Assembly (NCBI GenBank): GCA_021464415.1
Contig: CM038465.1
Location: forward strand, 24,459,839 to 24,523,838
Origin: Lonicera japonica
Taxonomy: Eukaryota > Streptophyta > Magnoliopsida > Dipsacales > Caprifoliaceae
Direction of reading: 5' to 3'
DNA length: 64,000 bases
Part shown: one piece after another, positions 33,481-44,044 of the stretch
How the letters are laid out: every line of letters starts with the position of its first letter
How positions within the stretch are numbered: position 1 is the first letter of the stretch
The notes under the pieces: model-generated
What the model saw: only the letters and a program-made list of their open reading frames with translations
Told to the model about the DNA's origin: nothing
The model's database searches: none
Translations under genes and position numbers: made by a program

Positions 33481-34723
33481 TGTTTGCGTATGTCACTGGG
33501 ATATTCTTTAATAGGAAAGCATATGCTCCATATTTACCAAGTTACCAATGGCGACTTTGGCATTGTTGAAAGAATTATTGTTAATTTCCCTTCTCCTAAC
33601 ATGTGAAATGTGGATCCTCTCTCTGATTTGGGTTATAATACAGCTGGCTATGACAATTACGTGAACAAAGAAAGATATATATGATTATAGAGGTTGAAAG
33701 AGAAAGGCATGCTGGCAACTGGTGTTGAAGCAGCGAGAGGAATCATCTTTTTCTCTATCTAGGAAAAATAGAAAACCAAAGATGAAAAAAAGTTGCTTAC
33801 CACGTTAATAGTAAACATCACCATTATAATAGATTGATAATCATAAAAGTGTGAATAGATTAATTAAAATACTATCTACTTTATTTGATGGTTTGGTTAG
33901 AAATGTTGCTTCTATTAAAAAATTAATTATACTCTTGTATAGGAATTTTTTTCTCGTTGGTTTCATATTGTCTTTTTTTAATTTAGATTTAACTTTGCGC
34001 AATCTTAAATTCATTGAATTTATATATTCTATTTATAAAAATAGAACTCTTGTCGTAGGTTTTTATAAGAATTGTATAGTATTATTTTATAAATAAATTA
34101 GAGAGTATATTTAAGAGATAATATTGAGCACTCTAATTGGCGGCCAGGGTTAATATGTTTTATGGTTGTACTCGGAATTGATATTCATCAATAATATCTA
34201 TCACTCAACGGATTAATGGGGTTTTGCAAATACCACCTAGTTTGTTTTTACAATCAAACGATCAAATTAGATAATTCACGAATTTAGCAGTTTTAAATTG
34301 TCTAATTCGTAAATTGGAGGACAATGAAATGGACTTATGTAAATTGGAGAACAATCAAATGGGCTATAAGTCTAGCTCTATATATGCTAATCAATAGATT
34401 GTTGTATTAGTTATAATTTGTACTATGTTGATTAGAGAGCACTAAATTTGAAGATGATATGACTGTAGTACAAATTACACAACCTTTAATTTTTACTGGC
34501 TTCTTTCTTGCAATTTTAAGTTTCAAAACTTTGTTTAATTTTTAGTTTAGATTGAAATTAATATATTAAAAAATTGACTAGATAGTGAAATAGTATAGTT
34601 TTATTTGGGACGGAAAAAGTTTTTTTTTTTTTCTTTGGGAAGGGGGGGGGGGGTGAGGGTGAAGAATGGGCAATAACCAATAAGGATGTTGCAGTACTAC
34701 TTTTGGTTCGGTTGATGACTTAG
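33481..34723. other. AT-rich left flank of the Tat/Ogre-type element
   Basis: No gene is supported. 33845-33960 (AAAAGTGTGAATAGATT, GGTTTGGTTAGAAATGTTGC) is similar in direct orientation to 56258-56400 on the far side of the big element. A 12-base G run lies at 34642-34653. The base-pairs before 34724 give the target copy CTTAG. Confidence 0.4.
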
Positions 34724-36251
34724 TGTGAGAATCCGCAAATGCGACTCTCGGGTCTCGTTCCCGTGCTTGGGCATCTGAAACATCGGAAGGGATTATGTTG
34801 TTCCATTTGCTTATATCGTGTTGATAATTCATATCGGGTGTCCCTCTATCATATTTCTAGATATAGGAGGGTTCGTCCAGAGTCGCCAGTACGTTTTACA
34901 AGAAAACGGACAAAAAGGGTCGTATAAGAGGAAAAGCTATAGACAAGCCTTTCTTTACACGTTTGTCTGCGAAACCAGGATTCTATAGGGTTCGAAAACT
35001 ATGTTACAGATTGAGAAGATGTTAAGCACCCATTCCGCCCTTTTGGTCTCTAGTGGTCTTTTATATGTTTATTTTATGTCGAAAAACTTGGATGCTTTTA
35101 CTGACGGTTTACTACTTTTGGAATAGAAAACCTAATTTTAGGAAAAATGGAAAAGGGAATGAAAACATTTGTGTTCCGAGATCCGATGTTTTGTTTTGAA
35201 AGATGTAAATACAATTGACAAAAGCCTTTTTATTTAAGAGAGAGTTCCCCGTATTTATTTCCTCAGATAATTACGGGTTTCTCATGTTTTGGTTACTTTG
35301 GAAGAATTCGGATCTTATGTTGGAACTAATTTAATATGAAATTAGAACCTTTTTTAGGGGAGTTTTATCAGACATGTCGCAGTCTATGGAAAAGACCGGA
35401 TATGCCGGATTTTAATTCCTAATTATGTTTTATCGGTCTGGGTTTTGAAAACAGAATTTTATCCGGATGATAATATACTTACTTTTCTGGTTTTGTAAAC
35501 GGTTTTATCATAGTCTTTTGTTTTGAAAAAAATGGACTATTTTGTAACTTGGCAATAAGTTTATTCAAATAAAACGTGGACAGAACAATAGAATTAAAAC
35601 AAGTACACATATATCTAATTTTAAATACTATAAGAGACTTTCTTTACGTTCCCAACGAGAATAATAATAAGAAAGAAAATATAATACGACAGAGAGATCT
35701 CCGGCGATAATAATCTTTTCTTTCTTTAGATATTTTCAAGAATTCGATTCTAGAAGCGGAACACGTCGAGTGTCGAGAATAGATTCGATAATTCTTCAGA
35801 AATAAGACGTTGTGAAAAATACTTGATAAAAGACCAGAAAATTAGATATCAGCCTAGAATTCTTAAACCCCCAGTTGTCCTAAACCCTTGGGGGTGTTGG
35901 TCTATTTGTAGTGCTGTGGGAGGCTTGTCGTGCGACATTTCCCCAAAAAGGGCAAGTGTCACTTGACATGTTGAGCAATGTCGCGCGACAAACGACTGAA
36001 GTGATGTCTCTGACAGACTGATGTGTCAGAGAGTGGATGGCCTGAGTCAAAGGAGTTTGTCGTGCGACACAAGATAGATTGTTGCGCGACATCCAATATG
36101 TCGCGCTATAATCCCTCTTAAAAACAGTTTTGTTGGCCAACAAACCTTTTCGGGGCAGTTTCGGGTGCTTGGGTAGGCTCCGGGCCCCAAGAACTGTACT
36201 TCTCGATGGTCATTAAGGTTCTTGTGGGGGTCACGAATTGGGGTGTCTACA
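34724..36251 (-). mobile_element. 3' LTR of the Tat/Ogre-type element
   Basis: 1528 bp. It contains the palindromic motif in intact or decayed form at 35926-35937 (TGTCGTGCGACA), 35957-35968, 35979-35990 (perfect TGTCGCGCGACA), 36058-36069 and 36080-36091. The TATA box is mutated (minus strand CACTACAAATAGACC) compared with the right LTR. Confidence 0.9.
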
Positions 36252-36404
36252 GACCCTCTCGACTCAAGCTCATTGCTTGCAAGGAATTGAGGCGACTGGA
36301 AGAGACCATGGTCTATGGCTCTCGCAAGAACTCTAATGAAGTGAGCGTATGCAAAAGCATTTGTGAATGCCTCCAGAAAGAGCTTGTGTTACCTAATTGC
36401 CTCT

Positions 36405-37030
36405 TTCGAGGGCTTTTATTTCCTCCACTTGCCTCAGATGGGAGGACTACCATTGCTCCACTCACCTCAGATGGGAGGACTACCGTTGCTACACTTTGCC
36501 TCTCTGAGAGGGCTTTTGATCTTCTCGCCTCAGGTGGGAGGACTACCGTTGCTACACTTTGCCTCTCTGGGAGGACTTTTAATCTTCCTGCCTCATGTGG
36601 GAGGACTACCATTGCTACACTTTGCCTCTCCGGGAGGGCTTTTGATCTTCTCATCTCATGTGGGAGGACTACCGTTGCTCCATTTTTCTTTTTTGGGAAG
36701 GCTTTTGATCTTCTCGCCTTATGTGGGAGGACTATCGTTGCTACACTTTACCTCTCTGGGAGGACTTTTGATCTTCTCGCCTCATGTGGGAGAAGTATCA
36801 TCGCTACACTTTGCTTCTCCGGGAGGGCTTTTGATCTTCTCGCCTCATGTGGGAGGACTACCATTGCTCTATTTACTTCTCTGGGAGGGCTTTTAATCTT
36901 CTCGCCTCATGTGGAAGGACTACCATTGCTCCATTTTGCCTCTCTGGGAGGGCTTTCGATCTTATCGCCCTATGTGGGAGGACTACCATTGCTACACTTT
37001 GTCTCTCCGGGAGGACTTTTGATCTGTAGA
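36405..37030. repeat. 63-bp tandem repeat array near the 3' end of the Tat/Ogre-type element
   Basis: About ten units of 63 bp (GGGAGGACTACC recurs at 36536, 36599, 36662 and 36725, with steps of 63). Because 63 is divisible by three, several reading frames on both strands stay open for the whole array and give artificial 'proteins' with 21-residue repeats (e.g. GLLIFSPHVGGLPLLHFASL). It lies between the 3' LTR and the antisense genes. Confidence 0.85.
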
Positions 37031-37972
37031 AAGAAAGAAAAATTGGCTCGAGGACGGTTTTTGTGAGTGCTTTTTGCCTCTAGCGAGGGCTTGTGCTCAT
37101 ATTTTGCTTCGAAGAGGGCTTGTGTTTATGGTTTTGCACTTCAGCAAAATTGGTTGTCTTTCTTCGACTGCTAGATTGAGAGAGAGAAATTTAGTAAGTG
37201 AAAAGAGCTTTATCGGGGGTTTTAATCTTTGTCCAGATGTCCTTAATTTCCCCGTATTTTTTCTGAATTTTTACTCTTATGTTTTTCTCGAGTGAGAAAA
37301 CTTCTTTTAGAAAGCAGTTTTTGGATCTATTTTATTCTTTGCGGAGTGATGATTCGAAAGTTTATTTCTAAGTCATCTCTTCCGTATCGTGCTGAAAAGA
37401 AAATTTGTTTGAAAGGCCAATCTATGTTCTCTTTAGTTCTCATCTTTTCACTTTGCGGGCTCACATCATTTTCTGTTTTTTCGATGTCCTTATTTCTCCC
37501 TCTTTTGGGAAAGACTTTTCCTAGCCCTCTCTGTTTTTGACCAAGAGTCTTTTATCCCTTTGTTGTGATCAGGAGCCTTACTCACCCAAAACAAAGCCCT
37601 GAGCCGGTTTTGGCCTAGCTTTCACTTTTGGTGTGGCTCTCCCTGTCACTCTCCATTTCTGTTTCTCCCGCTTGCTATGGGCACTTATGCAGATTTTTTC
37701 TCTTTTCTACTCTTTCAATTCTTTCTATTCCTGTCTTTATTCTGATATTTTTTTTGCTCATTAAGAGTCTCGGTCCTTTGGAAGATCAGAGATTCCTTCA
37801 ACCGACGTATTTTGTTCTTGGGATTTTTGGAGAGATGACTTGGAAGTCTTTTCGTTGGGATTTTTACCATGAGTGTATGGTATGTTAGAAAGGCTTTGAA
37901 AACTGTTTCTCTGAACTATTCCTGTAGGAGAAAAATGAGACAAAGGTAAGAAAATCAGAGGAAATGACAAGC
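37031..37972. other. Non-coding internal region of the Tat/Ogre-type element
   Basis: Pyrimidine-rich on the plus strand. No conserved protein is recognised on either strand, and no integrase motifs (HHCC, DDE) were found. Confidence 0.45.
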
Positions 37973-38153
37973 TGTCGCGTGACACCTCGGTGGGAGGAGT
38001 TTGTCGTGCGACAATTTGGCCATTTGTCGTGCGACAAACGTGACAAGTATATAAACCCCTGCGGAGCTCATTCCACCTTTTTCTCTTCTTTTTAGCGCGG
38101 AAGCCCTGCCGATTTACCAGTTTTTCCAACTTTCTACTACCTTTACTCATACC
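37973..38153 (+). promoter_or_regulatory. Promoter of the plant-mobile-domain-like gene with three TGTCGYGCGACA sites
   Basis: Sites lie at 37973-37984 (TGTCGCGTGACA), 38002-38013 and 38025-38036 (both TGTCGTGCGACA), followed 12 bases on by a TATATAAACCCC box at 38048-38057 and about 95 bases of leader before the ATG at 38154. The same motif lies at the same place relative to the TATA box in the LTR and in the second antisense gene. Confidence 0.6.
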
Positions 38154-38564
38154 ATGATGGATCCCGCACAGCCAGATCGTCTTGAGGGTGACCAGGAGGA
38201 GGTCACCTTTACCGATGCCCAGGGAGTTCTTCGCTGCAGCCCTCACCATGATGATTGGGCGGACCTTGACCGGTATGGCGAGAACGTGGTGGACCGCGGT
38301 CATGCTGTGGTCTACCGAGATGTTACCCAGGCTGCTCCAGTCCCGGACGTTCCTTGGCTCTTGATAGAGCCTGTCTCGCATGAGATCTGTTGATGATCTC
38401 TGGTATGTTTTCTTGAAGATCCTTCCTTTTGTGTATTTATACTTATTTGTCTAATTATTTCTGTCGTTTCCTGCATGTTTTAAATAATTCTTATGTTAGT
38501 ATACATGCTTGCCTGAAAATAATGTCCGATTTAGAGAAGACATACTTTACTTGTGATACCTTTA

Positions 38565-38886
38565 GGCCTCGTTTGGTTCACGGAAAGGAAATCGATTCCC
38601 TTATCTTTCCCATGGAGGTGGGAAAGTAAATTTCCTGTCAAATTTCCTTTCTTGTGTTTGGTAAACCATGGAAAGTATTTAGGAAAGAGTATAATTATCT
38701 AAAATTTGTGTAATAAATGCTTAGAAATCACATGGGAAAATCAATCCCATGTGTTTTGGGAGGAATGGTTTTACCCCATACTTTCCCCTCTCTCGGGAAA
38801 GTGTTTCCGGAATTTGTGCTTACCAAACAAAGGAAAGGAACGACTTTCCTTTCCCGAGTACCAAAATCAGTGAACCAAACGAGGCC
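38565..38886. mobile_element. Tourist-like MITE (PIF/Harbinger type)
   Basis: 322 bp with perfect 16-bp terminal inverted repeats GGCCTCGTTTGGTTCA (38565-38580 and complement at 38871-38886) and a TTA target duplication (38562-38564, 38887-38889). It sits in the first intron of the antisense gene and is non-coding. Confidence 0.9.
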
Positions 38887-38889
38887 TTA

Positions 38890-39505
38890 GGGTTTTTACA
38901 AAATTTATCCCTATAGTTTATATAACTCTCATAATTACACCAAAATACCCTCATGTTTGAAAAATTACATAATTTTACCCCTATATCTCTATAACTCTCA
39001 TAATCACGCCAAAATACCCTCAGGTTTGGAAAATTACATAATTTACCCCTATAACCTTATAACCCTCATAATTACGCCAAAATACCCTCAGGTTTGGAAA
39101 ATTACATAATTTACCCTTATAACCCTATAACTCTCATAATTACGCCAAAATACCCTCAGATTTGGAAAATTACATAATTTACCCTTATAACCCTATAACT
39201 CTCATAATTACGCCAAAATACTCTCAGGTTTAAAAAATTAAATAATTGTACCCTTAACCCTATAACTCTCATAATTACGCCAAAATACCCTCAGGTTTGC
39301 AAAATTACATAATTTACCCTTATAACCCTATAACTCTCATAATTACGCAAAAATAGCCTCAGGTTTGGAAAATTACATAATTTACCCTTATAACCCTATA
39401 ACTCTCATAATTACGCCAAAATACCCTCAAGTTTGGAAAATTACATAATTTACCCTTATAACCCTATAACTATCATAATTATGCCAAAATACCCTCAGGC
39501 CCCAT
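38890..39505. repeat. 68-bp tandem repeat array in the first intron
   Basis: About nine units with a 68-bp period, e.g. AAATACCCTCAGGTTTGG at 39080 and 39148. Each contains AACTCTCATAATTACGCC and a CCCTATAAC word. It directly follows the MITE. Confidence 0.85.
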
Positions 39506-39957
39506 ATTTATATATATATCTTTGTTTGCTGTCTGCAGTGGGTTGGCCGAGGTTGGGGTTCTCCCAACACCATTTCTCTAGAATGGCGTCAGGCCCCTGC
39601 CCCTGTCTAGTAGTTGCTCCTTGCGACTCCTTTTGGTTCCCTTTTTGATGCCCTATCGGAGCGTGTATCTAGGGCAACAGTCCTGGCCTCACATTGGTAG
39701 GACACCACCCATACTTTTCACTAGAGCTGGGGAGAGATGACGATGACCCCCTAGATTTGTTTGCTTTGACTGGGATTCCTTCGGGGAGGGTCCCTATCCA
39801 GATTGATGTCCCCTTGCGTCTTATGGTGGAGGGTATTGTTGGTGCTCTAGGGTGATTTTCGGAGCGACAGAGTTCTGGTGACACGATTCCCCGGGCTATT
39901 TTGGTCATGCGCCTGGCGACAAAGAGAGCCTGTTTGGTTGCTTCAGGAGCACCGATG

Positions 39958-41283
39958 TGTAGGGAATTAGGGCAGTAATCATGCATCACATACACTAATT
40001 TATGCACTAATCATTAAACCCTAGGATCTATACAGTTCAATAAAAATTGATAGAAGACATACCTTGTATGAGATTCGAATTAAAATCAATGAACACGGTG
40101 GACATAATCTTCTGTTGTTGTCGTTCTAGCGTTGAAAATACAACGCCTCTACGGTATGCACACACGAACGAGATCGAATCCTTGCTTGGTGCACTAGCGC
40201 CTTTACGGTTCTCACACTAATTTCGTATTCTGCCTCTGTTTTTCTCTCAGACGGCCAAGAGGAACAATGGTCCCCTTTAAAGGGGAACCCTAGTGAGAAA
40301 CCTAAGCAAGAAAACGAATTAGGCCCAAGTCCAACTTGGCCCATTTTCAATTCGTTTTGATCTAACTCGTTTTGGTGTGCGACCCTGTAGGTTTATACTC
40401 TTTGGCAATAATTAAAAGCCCGTTTTATTATATGAAATAGTAAGCGGTCTCTAGTAAAACATTACTATTACCCAAAGGGTATAATGGTCAAAACAACACA
40501 ACCTTAAATTGATATTCCACATATTAACTCCTTTTGTCAATCGATATTTAGATTGAACACAAGACTAGCAAGTGTCATTCTTGTATAGTTCAATCTTTAT
40601 TTCTTGATCTCTAAGTATAATTAATCTAAAACAAATGACATATCATTTGTGCATGGCCATGCAAATATTAATTATACTTATCAATGGGCCCAACGATATC
40701 TCTCTCATTATATGAGAGTGACAAATCCCATCTTGATCAACCACATACCTCTACATTGTTCATAGTATGCTCAATCATCATCTTTATAATGACTCGGCCA
40801 AGAGCAACGTTTGATAATGCCTGACATGCTAATTCCTATGTTGGTAACCATGGCGATCTCAGGTCTGAGGATAATACGATATCACAAATGGGGAACATCA
40901 CTGATGACATTATGTAACACTCCTCGCAGTGTCCCCAAAGCGGGTCGGTCCAATACTTTGTTCCCTAACAAGTATCAGTATGTTCAGCTTGATATCTCCA
41001 TATCCATGACTTGTGGAACATAGTAATCAGCTGGCCCATACTCTAATCATTATATCAATGTGATCCTAGGTTATTGACACATGATCAGGGACATCTAAAC
41101 AATATTATTATAACATTACTAGCATCCCACAATCTAGTCACATACTTGATGAACTAGTATTAATAAATATTATTTATAAGAGAATATAAAGTAAAATGAA
41201 ATAAACTTTATTAATGACAATAAGCATAAGATATCCAAGTACAAATCATAATATACGAATAGTCCTAGGACATATCTCTTTCA
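39958..41283 (-). mobile_element. Solo LTR of a Ty1/copia-type element
   Basis: 1326 bp. On the minus strand it runs TGAAAGAGATATGTCCTAGG ... TTCCCTACA, a common copia LTR layout. The target duplication is perfect: CGATG at 39953-39957 and 41284-41288. It interrupts exon 2 of the antisense gene; the reading continues across the target site (GAP|MSRQEA). No internal sequence is present, so it arose by LTR-LTR recombination. Confidence 0.85.
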
Positions 41284-41826
41284 CGATGAGCCGTCAGGAG
41301 GCACGTCAGTACGCCCGTGTTCTTCTCTTGCTGACGCTTCATGACTTGTTCGAGGCTCGTGGGGGGGGGGACACGGCCCATCTCTAGTGGTTACTTTATC
41401 TTCGAGATTTTAGCATCATGTTCGAATACGACTGGGGCTTCTTCATCCTGGCTGTCCTCTATGATGCTATGGACCAGGTTTCTCGTCATTTAGCCCTGAA
41501 CCTCAAGGGCTTCTCTTTGCTGTGGGAGGTATACATTTCTCCCCCTTATCTTTGCTTTAGTCTTTTTATTTTATCCGCCGATCGTTACTAATATTCTCTG
41601 TGTTTTCTTCTTCTTTCAGAGTTGGTTCGTGACTTACACTCGCCTAGGTCGTGCCCAGGTGGATCTCCTCGTTGAGAACGAGGATCAATTTTTCCTTTTC
41701 CACCGGTTCATAGCGGGGAACTATAGAGCTCCTTATGTATATCGGACTCGGGAGACTGGAGCTGCTGCGTTTCATGACCTGTTGGAGGAGCATGTAAGTA
41801 CTTTTTTTAGAGTTTTTAAATAAATA

Positions 41827-41868
<42 letters not shown>

Positions 41869-43469
41869 TAAAATAGAAATAACTAAATGGGATTTATTTT
41901 TCTTCTCAGATTGAGTGGGCCCCCTAGGGTGATCTGGGTCTCTACTTTGGGTATGGCCGTGCTTTGATCGCCTCGAGGACCAGGCGGTTGATTAGGGACG
42001 AGTATGACTTCCACTTTTATCTGGGCGAGAGAGTTATTCGCCAGCACACGCCGGCCATGTGGCCTCGGGTCCCGCTATTCCCACTAATTCTGATAAGGCG
42101 GACGAGTGAGATAAACATGGTAATGGTGCAGGCTCTGGTGAACGGCCTCGGGTTTCAGACATTTGTAGAGGAGGGGGACTATACTGGGTTCACCACTCAC
42201 TACTTGATGAGGAAACGGAAAGGGACTTGAGGACGGGTTTTCTACGAACGGTATCAGGCGTTGGGTGGCGACCCCAACTATATACGAGGGCAGACCCATT
42301 TGGCTAGGACTATCCTGGGACACCTGCCCCCCGTCCCTGATCAGAGGGACAACATTCTAGATTATGATGATAAGGACCCCGAGGGAGATAGGGGCGTTCC
42401 TGCTGCTGCTGAGGGCGGTGGTGTGGATAGACCTAAGGGAGGTGAGGGAGATGGGGCGACAGCGGTCCTAGAGCAGCCGCCTCAGACGACGCCCATGGAG
42501 GAGCAGCGTGCTGATGCCAAGAGTTTTGAGTTTCCCATTAGTCCTCTGGTATCTCCAGGGGTTGTATTCTACGAGGCTGAGGCTGCTGAGAGAGGAGGAG
42601 CAGGCTTTTCTGAGAAACCATGGGAACTAAAGGACTTTGGGGCTGACTACGAGCAGTTTGGGCAGACCCCTCCTGCTGCGGTGGCTACTCCTTCTAGTGG
42701 GGTCCCACCTTTGAGGGCGACAACCATTGTGGATTCTCCAGGTGTTTGCACGTATGCCACCTTGACCCCTCTTTCGTTGACGGTCATGGGCCCTCCGGCC
42801 CGATCTCCCAGTCTTGGTGGCTTATCTCCTCGGCCTCCTTTGTTTTCGATCCGCGAGGAGGGTGGGTCTACTTTCACGACCATTCTGGCAGGTTCATCTG
42901 CTCCGCTGGTCGATATACCGCCACTTTCCTGGGACATCACCTACATCGGCGCTGGCCTTCATTGCTACACAGTGCCCGAGTATCCTTTACCTGAGGATAC
43001 TTTTGATTACTTGGGCGGTCGCACTGGTGATGAGGTACATACTTCATTTTTCTCTTGATGATCCTTCATATCTTTTTATCTTAAATGTGCTAATTCTCTT
43101 TCTTTATGTCTTTTGCAGCGGGTGAGTGTTCGTGAGGTAGATCTGAGAGCCCTTCACGCCCAGTATCTCTACAACTGGAACATTCTCCAGTTCGTCGATC
43201 GAGATCCCATGGTCTACATGCGTGACTATCAGAGGGCAATTGAGGTTTTTCCTCAGGCGGACGACCCCTTGACCTCCTCTTGCGCCCGGACGGAGTCTTG
43301 GAGGAGCAATAGTCGGACCTTCAGGTGCTCACGATCCTCGGTGATTTGCCCCACGGTTCCTGTTTAGTCGACGGGGCCTTCTCATGTTGTATTTCCTCCT
43401 CCCCAGGACATCCCAGTGGTTGACCTTACTCTCGAGGAGGGCTCGGGTGATAGTGGATTATTTTGTTAG

Positions 43470-43794
43470 TTTTTGGATAGGTATATAGTTTTTATAGGCA
43501 AAATTTTGTTATTAGTTTCTTAGTTTTGAAAACTGTTTTTGTTGGATTATGAAACTCTTATTTGTGGTGATATATACATATTTTTCTCTTATGTGCTTGT
43601 GACTAAAGATATTGACATATTATATATATATATATATATGAATCGGTAAGATTTATGAATCATACTGTATGATACGGTGATACCTAGGGTTCCTGTAAAA
43701 GAATAGAGTGAGCACAAATGCATAAAAAGTGGTTCTTTTGGCAAGAATGATTTCTATGTGTATAAATGTCAAAAACAGGGGTGAACAAAGGGTT
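43470..43794. other. Spacer between the two antisense genes
   Basis: 3' flank of the first gene, with a (TA)n tract at about 43619-43639. No gene is present. Confidence 0.45.
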
Positions 43795-43911
43795 TGTCGC
43801 GCGACAATTCCTCCTGGAAATAGGTTTGTCGCGCGATAAACAGGCACATGATCCACTTTTTTTGTTATAAATACACCCATCTTCCTTCCTTCATCCTCAC
43901 ACCCTTCCCAA
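43795..43911 (+). promoter_or_regulatory. Promoter of the DUF7745-like gene with TGTCGCGCGACA sites
   Basis: Sites lie at 43795-43806 (perfect TGTCGCGCGACA) and 43827-43838 (TGTCGCGCGATA), followed 28 bases on by TATAAATA at 43866-43873. The ATG at 43912 follows about 40 bases later. Confidence 0.6.
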
Positions 43912-44044
43912 ATGTCTTCTTACCGCAAAAATTCTAATTTTTCTTATATCGAAGCCCGAGATGCTTTGGTAGCTTTCGAGAATGGTTTGAATTTCAGCGC
44001 ATTTAGTCCTTTGGCGACATAGGGCCATCGTCCTGTAGACTTCT

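Larger units (their letters stand above)
38154..43469 (+). pseudogene. Antisense five-exon gene, plant-mobile-domain-like
   Basis: Predicted exons: 38154-38402, 39539-41528 (interrupted by a solo LTR), 41620-41793, 41910-43034, 43119-43469, with GT/AG borders (donors GTATGT, GTATAC, GTAAGT, GTACAT; acceptors TCTGCAG, CTTTCAG, TTCTCAG, TTTGCAG). Exon 2 reads LATKRACLVASGAP, then ARQYARVLLLLTLHDLFEAR and FEYDWGFFILAVLYDAM, resembling the core of the plant mobile domain (PMD/aminotransferase-like). Exon 4 is long, with a Gly/Pro/Glu-rich low-complexity region. In-frame stops (e.g. a TAG where a Trp is expected in WAP*GD, TAG near 43365) and probable frameshifts near 38394 and 39700 disable it. 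It runs opposite to gag-pol. PMD-type genes are known passengers of Ty3/gypsy and MULE elements; the role here is unknown. Confidence 0.55.

Noticed and set aside
34578..34927. Short frames at the left LTR boundary
   Set aside because: They cross the element-flank junction or lie in the LTR; counterparts in the right LTR show that they are not genes.
36206..37066. Long plus-strand open frame (286 codons) and overlapping frames on both strands
   Set aside because: Produced by the 63-bp tandem array, whose period is a multiple of three; the residues repeat every 21 and no known domain appears.
37761..38381. 206-codon minus-strand open frame
   Set aside because: Lies opposite the promoter and first exon of the PMD-like gene and crosses the palindromic sites; no recognisable domain.
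38890..39505. Telomere-like CCCTATAAC words
   Set aside because: The true period is 68 bp and the CCCTA words are not contiguous; it is a local minisatellite.
42261..43058. Stand-alone gene of 265 codons
   Set aside because: It is the second half of exon 4 of the antisense PMD-like gene: the frame is continuous with 41910-42230 except for one stop, and it ends in a splice donor.
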